64,000 nt of DNA from assembly GCF_011751075.1 (NCBI RefSeq), contig NZ_JAALLN010000002.1, forward strand, positions 124,001 through 188,000. The letters run 5' to 3'. A program made the position numbers and the translations under genes. The notes below the pieces were generated by a model, which saw only the letters and a list, made by a program, of their open reading frames with translations, was not told the DNA's origin and ran no database searches. Positions 43,392 to 52,606 of the stretch are shown piece after piece (within the stretch, counting starts at the first letter, position 1; each line of letters opens with the position of its first letter). The DNA comes from Flavobacterium poyangense. GTDB taxonomy: Bacteria; Bacteroidota; Bacteroidia; Flavobacteriales; Flavobacteriaceae.

Positions 43392-43943
43392 ATGAGTTTT
43401 TTAGATATTATTTTGGGTGCTCTTTTGGCTTTTAGTTTATACAAAGGCATCAAAAATGGACTTTTTGTAGAAATTGCTTCTTTTGTTTCTTTACTATTGG
43501 GAATTTATTTAGCCATGAAATTCTCTTCTTTAATGAGAGACATTATTGCTAAACATGTAAGCTGGAATCCCACTAATATTCAGGTTACCGCTTTTATCCT
43601 GACTTTTATTCTAGTAGTGGTTGGCGTTTATTTGTTAGCCAAATTTCTGACCGGAATTGCTGATTTTGCTCATCTGGGATTAGTTAATAAATTGGGTGGC
43701 GGTTTTTTCAGAATCTTAAAGACCATTCTTATTATAAGTATTGTTATCGCTCTTTTTGAAAAAATAAATTTCAATAACATCTTTGCAAAAAAAGAAACTT
43801 TAGACCGATCTATTTTTTACAACCCTGTTAAAAAAGTAGCGGCCTTTGTCTATCCGTCTATTGAAAAATGGTACGATGCTTTTAAAGAGAATCACAAGGA
43901 AGATGCTAAAGAAAAGTCCTCAGCCGAATCTGAAAAAGAATAA
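43392..43943 (+). CDS. CvpA family membrane protein
   Basis: A 183-residue protein with four membrane helices (about 3-20, 24-46, 62-85, 103-123) and a hydrophilic, Lys/Glu-rich C-terminus. SFLDIILGALLAFSLYKGIKNG is the standard CvpA start, and the GLVNKLGGGFFRILKT loop is conserved. CvpA was linked to colicin V production and, more broadly, to envelope stress and purine-operon context; the mechanism is unknown. It has its own promoter. Confidence 0.9.
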   Translation: MSFLDIILGALLAFSLYKGIKNGLFVEIASFVSLLLGIYLAMKFSSLMRDIIAKHVSWNPTNIQVTAFILTFILVVVGVYLLAKFLTGIADFAHLGLVNKLGGGFFRILKTILIISIVIALFEKINFNNIFAKKETLDRSIFYNPVKKVAAFVYPSIEKWYDAFKENHKEDAKEKSSAESEKE

Positions 43944-44037
43944 TTTTTTAGAAACATTTCAATCTCAGATATCTGACAGAAATAAATTATCTTGCCTACT
44001 ATTTCCAACATGAAATTTCACTAAAATTATTTAGAAT

Positions 44038-45138
44038 ATGTTGTATCTGGCAGGCATCATAATTACTGCTTTTTTGGTTTTTATTCTGATCAGTAAGAAA
44101 AACAAAAGCACCGCAGATAAGATTCTGGCCCTTTGGTTATTTTTTACGGGTTTTCATCTGTCATTATTTTATCTGCATTTTAATGACCATTACATCAAAT
44201 TCCCTTTTTTACTGGGGCTTGAACTTCCTTTACCACTGATCCAAGGGCCTTTTTTGTATTTATACACCACAGCTTTAACCAGTCCGAATCAGAAAAGGAA
44301 ATATGCTTTTTTACATTTCATACCGTTTCTGATTGCTTTTCTTGTTCTGATTCCATTTTTTAGTTTGCCTTTTGAAAAGAGAATAAGCATCTTTAAAAAT
44401 GGCGGAAAGGGGTACGAAGACTTAATTACCATTTTATATGCTTCGATTTTACTTTCGGGAATTGTATATGCTTTTCTTTCTCTTAACAAACTTTCGAAAC
44501 ACCGAAAAAATATTACCGATCAATTCTCTTTTACAGAAAAAATCAATCTGACCTGGCTACGTTATCTGATTTTTGGCTTGGTTATTATTTGGCTCGTTGT
44601 CATTTTCTCCGACGATCGGTACATTTTTTCAGTCGTGGTCTTTTATCTTTTTTTCATTGGCTATTTCGGAATTAAACAGGTTGGCATTTTCACCAACCAG
44701 CCACTACCTGTAAACAACCCTCCGGAAAAAATTTCTATTGAAAGTGAGCCAACTGAAAATCAACTGGAAAAAGTTAAATATGAAAAATCAGGTCTAGGTG
44801 CTGATGAACTTCAATCCATTCATCAAAAGCTAACCGCCATGATGCAGAAAGAAAAACAGTTTAAAAACCCTGATTTAACTTTAACGGAACTATCCCAAAC
44901 CCTTAACGTACATCCAAACATTCTATCGCAGGTCATTAACTCTGTCGAGCAAAAAAATTTTTACGATTACATCAACTGTCACCGAGTTGAAGAATTCAAA
45001 AATCTGATTCAACTACCCGAAAATCAAAAATACACTTTGCTTTCTTTGGCTTTCGAATGTGGGTTTAATTCTAAAACGGCCTTCAACCGCAATTTCAAAA
45101 AGGCAACCGGAGTTTCTCCTTCAGAATATTTAAAATAA
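44038..45138 (+). CDS. membrane-bound AraC family regulator
   Basis: A 366-residue protein. The N-terminal 215 residues carry about seven hydrophobic helices (ILWLFFTGFHLSLFYL-like segments through YLFFIGYFGIKQ), and after a linker the C-terminal 100 residues form an AraC DNA-binding domain with two helix-turn-helices (LTELSQTLNVHPNILSQVIN and LLSLAFECGFNSKTAFNRNF, ending GVSPSEYLK). This 7TM-AraC layout is common in Bacteroidota and suggests a membrane sensor acting directly on DNA. The following hydrolase and barrel-like genes, on the same strand, are plausible targets. Confidence 0.9.
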   Translation: MLYLAGIIITAFLVFILISKKNKSTADKILALWLFFTGFHLSLFYLHFNDHYIKFPFLLGLELPLPLIQGPFLYLYTTALTSPNQKRKYAFLHFIPFLIAFLVLIPFFSLPFEKRISIFKNGGKGYEDLITILYASILLSGIVYAFLSLNKLSKHRKNITDQFSFTEKINLTWLRYLIFGLVIIWLVVIFSDDRYIFSVVVFYLFFIGYFGIKQVGIFTNQPLPVNNPPEKISIESEPTENQLEKVKYEKSGLGADELQSIHQKLTAMMQKEKQFKNPDLTLTELSQTLNVHPNILSQVINSVEQKNFYDYINCHRVEEFKNLIQLPENQKYTLLSLAFECGFNSKTAFNRNFKKATGVSPSEYLK

Positions 45139-45215
45139 AATAGAACCACCTTACAAGTTGGGGCGACCCGTAGCGTCATACGGCACATCTTTGCAGAAAT
45201 TTAAAAAATTATGCC

Positions 45216-46208
45216 ATGAAAAGTACCGTAATTTATTCGCTGACATTCGCTGTTTCCGTATTTCTTTTTTTCGGATGCGAACAGGGGAATGAACTTAATG
45301 AACCCGGAAATCTGGTTCCAAAAACCGTTGATCAGGACAACTCTCTTCCTTCCATTTTTGTAAATGGAACACAATTACATGCCGAAACTTTCGGAAATCC
45401 CAACAATCCGATGCTTGTTTTTTTACATGGCGGTCCCGGTTCGGATTACCGAAATGGTCTCAACGCCAAACAACTTGCCAACGATGGTTATTATGTGATA
45501 TTCTATGATCAAAGAGGTTCCGGATTATCTAAAAGACATGATAAAAAAAGTTATTCCATACCCTTATTTTTAGAAGATCTTACCGAGGTTATCAAGTATT
45601 ACAAAACCGGCCCCAATCAGAAAATTTTCCTGTTTGGACATTCCTGGGGTGCGATGCTTGCCGCAGCCTACGTTAATTCTTATCCTGAGCAAATTGATGG
45701 TGTTATCCTTGCCGAGCCGGGTGGTCTTAACAAAAAACTACTGGATGACTATGGTGAAATGAGCCGAAAAATGGATTTGTTTTCTGAAACTACAAGCAAT
45801 TTATTATACATCGATCAGTTCTTGACCGGCAAAGAAAACCAACACGAGCTACTCGATTACAAATTCGCACTTTCGACAAATTTCTCCTATGCCAAAGGCA
45901 ATAAAGAAGGCATCCCCGGACCGTCACCATTCTGGCGAATTGGAACTGCTGTTTTGGAAAGCCTTGCAGACATTGCTAAAAATGACGGTTTTGACTTTAC
46001 TACAAATCTCAAGCAATACCAGCCTCCGGTCCTGTTTTTATACGGTGACCTTAATCAATCTTACGGATTTGGTTTTGCGCAAAAAGAGGCCGCCTTTTTT
46101 AATACCGCAACAATTGCAGAAGTAAAAGGTACGGGTCATGAAATGATTTACTTCAAATGGGAAAACGTCCATCCGTTAGTTCTGAATTATTTAAATGCTT
46201 TAAAATAG
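45216..46208 (+). CDS. alpha/beta hydrolase lipoprotein, proline iminopeptidase-like
   Basis: A 330-residue protein with a lipoprotein signal (MKSTVIYSLTFAVSVFLFFGC). The alpha/beta hydrolase fold shows the oxyanion FLHGGPGSDYRNG, YDQRGSGLS, the nucleophile elbow FGHSWGAMLAAAY, an acid in FLYGDLNQSYG and the catalytic His in GTGHEMIYF. The HGGPG motif is that of proline iminopeptidases (S33). Surface or periplasmic location is unusual for the enzyme class and fits peptide scavenging. The barrel-like gene follows after 7 bases. A near-match promoter CATCTTTG lies at 45186-45193. Confidence 0.87.
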   Translation: MKSTVIYSLTFAVSVFLFFGCEQGNELNEPGNLVPKTVDQDNSLPSIFVNGTQLHAETFGNPNNPMLVFLHGGPGSDYRNGLNAKQLANDGYYVIFYDQRGSGLSKRHDKKSYSIPLFLEDLTEVIKYYKTGPNQKIFLFGHSWGAMLAAAYVNSYPEQIDGVILAEPGGLNKKLLDDYGEMSRKMDLFSETTSNLLYIDQFLTGKENQHELLDYKFALSTNFSYAKGNKEGIPGPSPFWRIGTAVLESLADIAKNDGFDFTTNLKQYQPPVLFLYGDLNQSYGFGFAQKEAAFFNTATIAEVKGTGHEMIYFKWENVHPLVLNYLNALK

Positions 46209-46215
46209 TCACAAA

Positions 46216-46890
46216 ATGAAAATGACATCAATAATTACCGCTCTCTTACTTTGGATCTTGAGTTTTACGACAGTCCACTCTCAAACCATCAACTGGAAAA
46301 ATCTGAAAAAGGAGGAAAAACACATCCTAAATGCCTCTATCGGATGGGAACACAGTCTGGTTTACGGAATTGCTTATGGCTATAAACTAAAAACTAAATT
46401 ACCAATTGTCATTGATGCCTCCTTTTCTATTCCGTCGGGTGAAACTGTTTTTGATGATTTCAAAACCAAAATTGGCGGACAGGTCAATGTCTATCAAATC
46501 AATAATTTCTATTTTAGTGCAGCTGTGCACGGTATTTACCGACGTTTTGAAAATCCTTTGGCCACACTGCAAAATTTTGGTGCTGATGCAACTGCCGTAA
46601 TTGGTTATTACAAACCCAAATGGTTTACCGCCATAGAATTTGGTTTTGATAAAGCGATCGTCACCCATTTTAAACACAGCGAAATCTATCGGGAAGTATA
46701 TCCAGAAGTAAAAGATGGATGGTACGAACCTTCTACAGGAGGAAATTTCAATTACGGAATACAAGCCGGTTACTCTTTTAATCAAAGTGATATCACGCTA
46801 AGATTAGGAAAAATCATAACGCAGGATTTTAAAACCGTACCTATGGTTCCTTTTTATCTACAATTAGGATACAATTACAAACTTGATTAA
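46216..46890 (+). CDS. predicted outer-membrane beta-barrel protein
   Basis: A 224-residue protein with a signal peptide (about 1-22, ending TVHSQ). The remainder is alternating hydrophobic/polar strands with aromatic girdle residues, ending LQLGYNYKLD, which fits an 8- to 10-strand outer-membrane barrel. No family could be named. It lies 7 bases after the hydrolase lipoprotein, so a shared surface function is likely but unknown. A palindromic terminator follows. Confidence 0.72.
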   Translation: MKMTSIITALLLWILSFTTVHSQTINWKNLKKEEKHILNASIGWEHSLVYGIAYGYKLKTKLPIVIDASFSIPSGETVFDDFKTKIGGQVNVYQINNFYFSAAVHGIYRRFENPLATLQNFGADATAVIGYYKPKWFTAIEFGFDKAIVTHFKHSEIYREVYPEVKDGWYEPSTGGNFNYGIQAGYSFNQSDITLRLGKIITQDFKTVPMVPFYLQLGYNYKLD

Positions 46891-46917
46891 TTTTTTTTAT
46901 TACAAACCCTTTTATAA

Positions 46918-46953
46918 ACAAACCCTACAGGTTTTTGAAACCTGTAGGGTTTA
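46918..46953. terminator. palindromic terminator-like element
   Basis: A 15-bp arm AAACCCTACAGGTTT (46920-46934) with a perfect inverted copy (46938-46952) around TTG. A sister element with CCCGACAG in place of CCCTACAG occurs at 50146-50188, and a shorter relative (ACCTGACA/TGTCAGGT) after lepA. Confidence 0.85.
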
Positions 46954-47066
46954 AAAATTCGATAAAATCAACTAAAAAAGTACTCCGATTTGAGTTTTAT
47001 TAAACATTTTAATTCCTTCAATTCAACTATCAAACGACAACGATTCCAGAATCCAAAACTTTGCGC

Positions 47067-47074
47067 TATCTTTG
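47067..47074 (+). promoter_or_regulatory. -7 box of lepA
   Basis: TATCTTTG followed by CGC is an exact -7 match 90 bases before the start codon, which implies a leader of about 85 nt. Confidence 0.6.
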
Positions 47075-47163
47075 CGCTTTAATAACACGCTCTAAAGCAA
47101 TTGCTCCGGTGCAGGTTTTACAAAAAAAATACTTAAACTCGTTTAGAGAATTGACATATTAAA

Positions 47164-48960
47164 ATGAAGAAGATACGTAACTTTTGCATTATTGCACACA
47201 TTGACCACGGTAAAAGTACATTGGCAGACCGTTTACTTGGTGCCACACAAACGGTAACAGCTCGTGAAGAAAAAGCACAATTGCTTGACAACATGGATCT
47301 GGAACGTGAGCGTGGAATCACCATTAAAAGTCACGCCATTCAGATGGAATACACGTATAAAGGAGAAGAATATATTTTAAATTTAATTGACACTCCCGGT
47401 CACGTTGACTTCTCTTATGAAGTTTCCCGATCTATTGCGGCCTGTGAAGGAGCCCTTTTGATTGTGGATGCTGCACAAAGTATTCAGGCACAAACAATTT
47501 CAAACTTATACTTAGCTTTAGAAAATGACCTGGAAATTATTCCGGTTTTAAATAAAGTAGATTTACCAAGTGCTAATCCTGAAGAAGTTAGCGATGATAT
47601 TATTGATTTACTGGGATGTAAATTAGAAGACATTATACATGCTTCGGGAAAAACAGGTTTTGGTGTTGAAAACATTTTGGCGGCCATTATCGAAAAAATT
47701 CCGGCTCCAAAAGGAAATCCTGATGAACCCTTACAGGCTTTGATTTTTGATTCGGTTTATAATCCGTTTCGTGGAATCGAAGTAATCTTCAGAGTCGTAA
47801 ATGGTGAAATCAAAAAAGGGCAAAAAATTAAATTCATGGCAACCGACAATGAATATTTTGCTGACGAAATCGGGACTTTAAAATTAAATCAGGTTCCTAA
47901 AAGTGTTGTTTCTGCCGGAGACGTTGGTTATTTGATTTCAGGAATTAAAGAAGCGCGCGAAGTAAAAGTAGGAGATACTATTACCGATGCAAAAGTTCCT
48001 ACAACAAATATGATTACCGGTTTTGAAGATGTAAAACCAATGGTATTCGCAGGAATTTATCCTGTTGACACAGAGGATTACGAAGATTTGCGTTCGTCTA
48101 TGGAAAAATTGCAGCTTAACGATGCTTCTCTGGTTTTTAGTGCTGAAAGTTCCGCTGCCTTAGGCTTTGGTTTCCGTTGCGGATTCTTAGGAATGCTTCA
48201 TATGGAAATTATTCAGGAACGTTTAGAGCGTGAGTTCGATATGACTGTAATCACAACAGTTCCGAACGTTTCGTATCTGGCTTATACCAAAAAAGAGCCT
48301 GAAACTCCACTTATCGTAAACAATCCTTCCGATTTACCGGAACCATCAAAATTAGATCGTGTCGAAGAACCTTTCATAAAAGCTACAATTATTACCAAAG
48401 CGGATTTCGTTGGAAACGTAATGAGTTTGTGTATCGAAAAACGTGGTCAAATTACTAACCAAACGTATTTGACAACAGAACGTGTTGAATTGAATTTCGA
48501 CATGCCGTTGGCAGAGATTGTATTCGATTTTTACGATCGTTTAAAAACAGTTTCTAAAGGTTATGCTTCTTTTGACTACTCTCCTATCGGAATGAGAACT
48601 TCAAAATTAGTAAAACTGGATGTCCTTCTAAATGCTCAAACGGTTGATGCGCTTTCTGCATTGATCCACGAAGACAACGCTTATAATATCGGTAAAAAAA
48701 TGACCGAGAAATTACGTGAGTTAATTCCAAGACAACAATTTGACATTCCGATTCAGGCAGCAATTGGAGCTAAAATTATTGCCCGTGAGACTATTAAAGC
48801 ACTTCGTAAAGACGTTACCGCAAAATGTTATGGTGGAGATATCTCCCGTAAACGTAAATTGCTTGAAAAACAGAAAAAAGGTAAAAAACGTATGAGACAG
48901 GTAGGAAACGTTGAGATTCCTCAGGAGGCGTTTATGGCTGTTTTGAAACTTAACGACTAA
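47164..48960 (+). CDS. lepA: elongation factor 4 (LepA)
   Basis: A 598-residue translational GTPase that remodels ribosomes. The G1 motif [16 protein letters not shown]2/G3 [11 protein letters not shown] and [11 protein letters not shown], and the NKVDLPSA G4 motif are complete. The family-specific C-terminal domain ends with [18 protein letters not shown] and the lysine-rich [20 protein letters not shown]. Length is normal. It is followed by a good terminator, so it is probably monocistronic. Confidence 0.98.
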   Translation: MKKIRNFCIIAHIDHGKSTLADRLLGATQTVTAREEKAQLLDNMDLERERGITIKSHAIQMEYTYKGEEYILNLIDTPGHVDFSYEVSRSIAACEGALLIVDAAQSIQAQTISNLYLALENDLEIIPVLNKVDLPSANPEEVSDDIIDLLGCKLEDIIHASGKTGFGVENILAAIIEKIPAPKGNPDEPLQALIFDSVYNPFRGIEVIFRVVNGEIKKGQKIKFMATDNEYFADEIGTLKLNQVPKSVVSAGDVGYLISGIKEAREVKVGDTITDAKVPTTNMITGFEDVKPMVFAGIYPVDTEDYEDLRSSMEKLQLNDASLVFSAESSAALGFGFRCGFLGMLHMEIIQERLEREFDMTVITTVPNVSYLAYTKKEPETPLIVNNPSDLPEPSKLDRVEEPFIKATIITKADFVGNVMSLCIEKRGQITNQTYLTTERVELNFDMPLAEIVFDFYDRLKTVSKGYASFDYSPIGMRTSKLVKLDVLLNAQTVDALSALIHEDNAYNIGKKMTEKLRELIPRQQFDIPIQAAIGAKIIARETIKALRKDVTAKCYGGDISRKRKLLEKQKKGKKRMRQVGNVEIPQEAFMAVLKLND

Positions 48961-48992
48961 AGTTTTTTAGAATATAGAAAATAGAATATAGA

Positions 48993-49029
48993 TAAAACCT
49001 GACAACTTTCGCTGTCAGGTTTTTTTTGC
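48993..49029 (+). terminator. terminator after lepA
   Basis: AAACCTGACA pairs with TGTCAGGTTT around ACTTTCGC, then a long T run. Confidence 0.85.
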
Positions 49030-49134
49030 TTTTTAGTTGTGTTTTTTAATCTCAGAACCTCAGCAACTCAGAACCTTACTAACTTTAAAAATAACCCAAT
49101 ACCAAAAGTTGTTGGCTTTTCTGTTTTTGAGCTG

Positions 49135-49142
49135 TATATTTG
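49135..49142 (+). promoter_or_regulatory. promoter of the WYL regulator
   Basis: TATATTTG as -7 box, with TTG at 49112-49114 about 20 bases upstream as the -33 element. Since the in-frame start at 49140 lies inside the box, the ATG at 49188 must be the real one. Confidence 0.7.
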
Positions 49143-49187
49143 AATCTTAGAACCTCAGCAACTCAAAACCTAAGTAACTTCAAAAAA

Positions 49188-50147
49188 ATGGACGAAACCC
49201 CAAAACGATTTGACCGCATTGTCGCCATTCTGATTCAATTGCAATCTAAGAAAATTGTAAAAGCACAGGAATTGGCTGATCGTTTTGAAGTCAGTTTAAG
49301 AACTATTTACCGCGACATTCGTACGCTCGAAGCATCGGGAGTACCCATATACAGTGAAGCCGGAGTTGGATATGCTTTAATGGACGGTTACCGATTACCA
49401 CCCGTCATGTTTACACGCGAAGAAGTCAGCAGCTTTATAGCTGCCGAAAAACTAATGCAGAAATTCACCGATCCTTCTCTCGGAAGTCATTATGCCTCGG
49501 CGATGTATAAGTTAAAATCTGTTTTGAGAAGTACCGACAAAGACTGGCTTTCGAACATCGAATCAAAAATCCTGATGCATGCTTCGGAGCCTTTGTTTAA
49601 TGACAATTCTCCAAATACTTTAGCACTATTGTTTGAAAGTATTGCCGAAAAAAGACAAATTCAATTGTCCTACAAAACAATAGAATCGGAAGAAGCAAGT
49701 CATCGGAACATAGAGCCGGTTGGTCTTTTTCATGAAAACAGTAATTGGTACTTTTTAGGTTATTGCCATTTGCGAAAAGACTATCGCCAGTTTCGAACAG
49801 ACCGGATTCAGAATATTAAAAAGACAGAATTAAAATTTACTCTCGAACACGGTCCACTGGAAACTTATTTAACAAAAAAGGATCAACAAAAAACAACTAC
49901 AAAAATCCGAATTCTGGTTCCAAAAAAGATTTCCGGTTATCTTCGTCACGAACAAAAATACCATGGTTATGTTTCGCAAAAAGAAGTCGACGGACAAATC
50001 GAAATGACCTTTATGTCCTGCGACATCGAAAATGGTTTTCCGCGTTGGTTTTTAATGTTTGGAGATTATGCCAAAATCCTGGAACCTGAAATACTAAAAA
50101 CAAAAGTACTGGAACTACTGGAGATTAATAAAAAACGTCTTTTATAA
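49188..50147 (+). CDS. YafY-type HTH/WYL-domain transcriptional regulator
   Basis: The ATG at 49188 (MDETPKRFDRIVAILIQL) gives 319 residues. The N-terminal winged helix is clear (KAQELADRFEVSLRTIYRDIRTLEASGVPI), then a linker and the WYL domain (about 150-230; RNIEPVGLFHENSNWYFLGYC, QFRTDRIQN). The C-terminal WCX-like extension follows. WYL proteins sense nucleic acid or nucleotide-like ligands and often control stress or defence genes. The target is not obvious; the convergent DinB-like genes downstream are candidates only by position. Confidence 0.9.
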   Translation: MDETPKRFDRIVAILIQLQSKKIVKAQELADRFEVSLRTIYRDIRTLEASGVPIYSEAGVGYALMDGYRLPPVMFTREEVSSFIAAEKLMQKFTDPSLGSHYASAMYKLKSVLRSTDKDWLSNIESKILMHASEPLFNDNSPNTLALLFESIAEKRQIQLSYKTIESEEASHRNIEPVGLFHENSNWYFLGYCHLRKDYRQFRTDRIQNIKKTELKFTLEHGPLETYLTKKDQQKTTTKIRILVPKKISGYLRHEQKYHGYVSQKEVDGQIEMTFMSCDIENGFPRWFLMFGDYAKILEPEILKTKVLELLEINKKRLL

Positions 50148-50188
50148 ACAAAACCCGACAGGTTTTTGAAATCTGTCGGGTTTTGTTT
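50146..50188. terminator. palindromic bidirectional terminator
   Basis: A 20-bp arm beginning AAACAAAACCCGACAGG (50146-50165) pairs with its inverted copy (50169-50188) with one mismatch. It overlaps the stop codon of the WYL gene and lies before the end of a convergent gene. Confidence 0.85.
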
Positions 50189-50205
50189 ATAATCGTATAT
50201 AATAA

Positions 50206-50703
50206 CTATTGCACCTTTACAACATTGTAAAAATTATAATCTGTATTTGTCGCATCCGTAATACCAATATTTCGTCCCATAGTTACAATTTGTCCTCTGT
50301 GATATGTACCATGATTTACAACTTGTAACAGATAATCACTAATTGGCTGTTCGCATTGAAACCAAGGATTCTCGATTTTAACTTTTTTCAACAATTGCTC
50401 TTCAGACAATGATTTAATAAATTCAGCCAGTTTTGTTGATCTGTTTACCAATCCTTCCAATATCTCAGCTGTGATCAACTCCTGATTTTCTCTTTTATCA
50501 AATTCAGAAGTTTCTGCGATAACAGAATACCAATACTCTTCGGTTGCCCAAATGTGATTCAGCGTTTTAACGATACTTGAAAAACTTGACGGAACTTCCT
50601 TATGCAGTAATTCCTCTGATTTTGTAGAAAGCCAATTTACAAACTGCTGATTTACCCATAAATTGTATTCGGCATAATTGGTCATTATATTTTTAAAGCT
50701 CAT
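50206..50703 (-). CDS. DinB family protein
   Basis: A 165-residue four-helix protein. The metal-binding His pattern of the DinB family is visible: His in VKTLNHIWATEEYWYSV and the pair in LLQVVNHGTYHRGQIVTMG near the C-terminus. YNLWVNQQFVNWL matches the N-terminal DinB helix. It is adjacent to a second, diverged DinB-like gene on the same strand (60-base gap). The substrate is unknown. Confidence 0.88.
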   Translation of the reverse strand: MSFKNIMTNYAEYNLWVNQQFVNWLSTKSEELLHKEVPSSFSSIVKTLNHIWATEEYWYSVIAETSEFDKRENQELITAEILEGLVNRSTKLAEFIKSLSEEQLLKKVKIENPWFQCEQPISDYLLQVVNHGTYHRGQIVTMGRNIGITDATNTDYNFYNVVKVQ

Positions 50704-50762
50704 AATGTAGTACGGATTATATTAAATAACTATTTGAATCAAAGCAAGATATAAATTATTTT

Positions 50763-51242
50763 TTATCTTTCCCAGAAAAACGGAGGCTCAATTCCTAAAG
50801 CTCTCAGATAAACATATCCTTGTCCGCGATGATGCACCTCATTATCAATAAAATATAAAACATTCTGAACGATCGGAAATTCATACTGCCCAAAAAGGTT
50901 AAATGTCTCACTAAAATCCTCAATAGTCAGTTCTTGCCAGTATTTATCAATTTCGGCAGTAGCCTCATCCCATTTTTCAAGATACTGTGCTTTAAAAACT
51001 AATTTTTCCTCCCCTTCGGTATAAGGTTTCACTTCTCTGTTTACAATTCCTTTTAGAGCCGGAGCCGCGATAGACAAAAGTTCATCTGCTAATTTTGCGA
51101 AAGGTCTCATTCCTCCAATTGAGAATTCAAAGAAATCTTTTTCAGGGAAAGCCTCAATCACACGACGTGTCAATGCACGATGTCCTTGCCAGTGTTTCAA
51201 TAAATCTTCAGGAGTAATTACTTGAGCAGCTAATGTTTTCAT
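50763..51242 (-). CDS. DinB family protein
   Basis: A 159-residue four-helix protein with TPEDLLKHWQGHRALTRRVIEAFPE at the N-terminus and the C-terminal metal His pair in FIDNEVHHRGQGYVYLRALG. The middle (GGMRPFAKLADELL) is typical of the subgroup found in Bacteroidota. It has an exact promoter upstream and is probably the first gene of a two-gene DinB unit. Confidence 0.88.
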   Translation of the reverse strand: MKTLAAQVITPEDLLKHWQGHRALTRRVIEAFPEKDFFEFSIGGMRPFAKLADELLSIAAPALKGIVNREVKPYTEGEEKLVFKAQYLEKWDEATAEIDKYWQELTIEDFSETFNLFGQYEFPIVQNVLYFIDNEVHHRGQGYVYLRALGIEPPFFWER

Positions 51243-51272
51243 GATTTTTAAAGTTTTAAATTATTACTACTT

Positions 51273-51280
51273 CAAAAGTA
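51273..51280 (-). promoter_or_regulatory. -7 box for the DinB gene pair
   Basis: On the minus strand TACTTTTG fits TAnnTTTG 31 bases before the start codon at 51242. Confidence 0.6.
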
Positions 51281-51367
51281 AAACGGGCCGGTGACAACAG
51301 TTTGTCAGCAGGAAAATAAAAATTATTATTTATTGTGATTTTTATTATTTACATGTCATTTTACCAC

Positions 51368-51427
51368 GTAGAGATGCACAACTGTAGAGACGCACAGCAG
51401 TAGAGACGCACAGCAGTGCGTCTCTAC
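51368..51427. repeat. GTAGAGACGCAC direct and inverted repeat
   Basis: Three consecutive 16-base units (GTAGAGATGCACAACT, then GTAGAGACGCACAGCA twice), followed by the inverted word GTGCGTCTCTAC (51416-51427). The last unit and the inverted word can form a 12-bp hairpin. It lies between two divergent promoters. Confidence 0.9.
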
Positions 51428-51462
51428 AGATAGGTCATTAAAATAAATTTAAATAAAACCTG

Positions 51463-51470
51463 TACCTTTG
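51463..51470 (+). promoter_or_regulatory. -7 box of thiL
   Basis: TACCTTTG followed by CAT is an exact -7 match 29 bases before the ATG at 51499. Confidence 0.7.
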
Positions 51471-51498
51471 CATCCTAAAAACATTGGAACATAGAAAA

Positions 51499-52545
51499 AT
51501 GATAGAAGATAAAAATCCGCAACGTACCAGTATCGCGCAATTAGGTGAATTTGGTTTGATTGAACATTTAACCAAGAACTTCGATGTTACTCAGGAATCT
51601 ACTTTAAAGAGTATCGGTGATGATGCCGCAGTTCTTGATTTTGCAGCTAAAAAAGTAGTTGTTTCTACCGATTTACTGATTGAAGGGGTACATTTTGATT
51701 TGGCTTATATGCCCTTAAAACATTTAGGATATAAAGCTGTTGTTGTAAATGTGTCCGACATTTGTGCCATGAATGCCAAACCAACACAAATAACGGTTTC
51801 TGTGGCCGTTTCTAACCGTTTCCCACTAGAAGCCTTGGAAGAATTATTTGAAGGGATTACACACGCTGCAAAAGAATATAAAGTTGATGTTATTGGTGGT
51901 GATACCACCTCATCACAAAAAGGACTTATTATTAGCATTACCGCTATCGGTGAAGCCAATGAAGACGAAATCGTTTACAGAAACGGAGCCAAACACACCG
52001 ATCTGTTAGTAGTTACTGGTGACATTGGTGCCGCTTATATGGGATTACAAGTTTTAGAAAGAGAAAAACAAGTATTTCAGGTTAATCCGAACAGTCAGCC
52101 GGACTTAGACGCTTACACTTATCTAATCGAGCGTCAGTTAAAACCGGAAGCAAGAAAAGACGTTCGTACTTTATTACACGCTCTTGAAATCAAACCAACT
52201 TCTATGATTGATATTTCTGACGGATTATCTTCAGAAATTATTCATTTGTGCAAACAATCTAAAGTAGGTTGTAATCTGTATGAAGACAAACTTCCATTAG
52301 ACCCACAATTTATTAATGTGTGTGAAGAATTCAACATCGACAGTACAACAGTTGCGATTAATGGTGGTGAAGATTATGAATTATTATTTACCATTGACAT
52401 CAACGATTTTGAAAAAATAAAAGGGAATCCAAATTTCTCAATCATTGGTCATATGGCAGATGAAAGCGAAGGAATTCATTTAGTAACCCGTGCCAATACT
52501 AAAATTGCTTTAAAAGCCAGAGGCTGGGACGCTCTAAGCGAATAA
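51499..52545 (+). CDS. thiL: thiamine-monophosphate kinase
   Basis: The ATG at 51499 (MIEDKNPQRTSIAQLGEFGLI) gives 348 residues; an in-frame TTG at 51484 is not needed. The enzyme phosphorylates thiamine phosphate to thiamine diphosphate. The PurM/ThiL-type motifs are visible: SIGDDAAVLDFAAKKVVVSTDLLIEGVHFD (here split as SIGDDAAVLDF and STDLLIEGVHFD), VVVNVSDICAMNAKP, IGGDTTSSQKG, and DISDGLSSEIIHLCKQS. Probably monocistronic, with its own promoter and terminator. Confidence 0.95.
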   Translation: MIEDKNPQRTSIAQLGEFGLIEHLTKNFDVTQESTLKSIGDDAAVLDFAAKKVVVSTDLLIEGVHFDLAYMPLKHLGYKAVVVNVSDICAMNAKPTQITVSVAVSNRFPLEALEELFEGITHAAKEYKVDVIGGDTTSSQKGLIISITAIGEANEDEIVYRNGAKHTDLLVVTGDIGAAYMGLQVLEREKQVFQVNPNSQPDLDAYTYLIERQLKPEARKDVRTLLHALEIKPTSMIDISDGLSSEIIHLCKQSKVGCNLYEDKLPLDPQFINVCEEFNIDSTTVAINGGEDYELLFTIDINDFEKIKGNPNFSIIGHMADESEGIHLVTRANTKIALKARGWDALSE

Positions 52546-52561
52546 AAAAGCAACTCAAATA

Positions 52562-52593
52562 AAAAAACGACATCCAAAAGATGTCGTTTTTTG
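52562..52593. terminator. terminator between convergent genes
   Basis: AAAAAACGACATC (52562-52574) pairs with GATGTCGTTTTTT (52580-52592), loop CAAAA. It can serve thiL and, by its A-run on the left, the convergent response regulator. Confidence 0.88.
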
Positions 52594-52606
52594 TTTCAAT
52601 TTATTT

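Noticed and set aside
46399..46785. 128-residue open frame on the minus strand
   Set aside because: Antisense to the barrel-like gene, which has a signal peptide and operon context.
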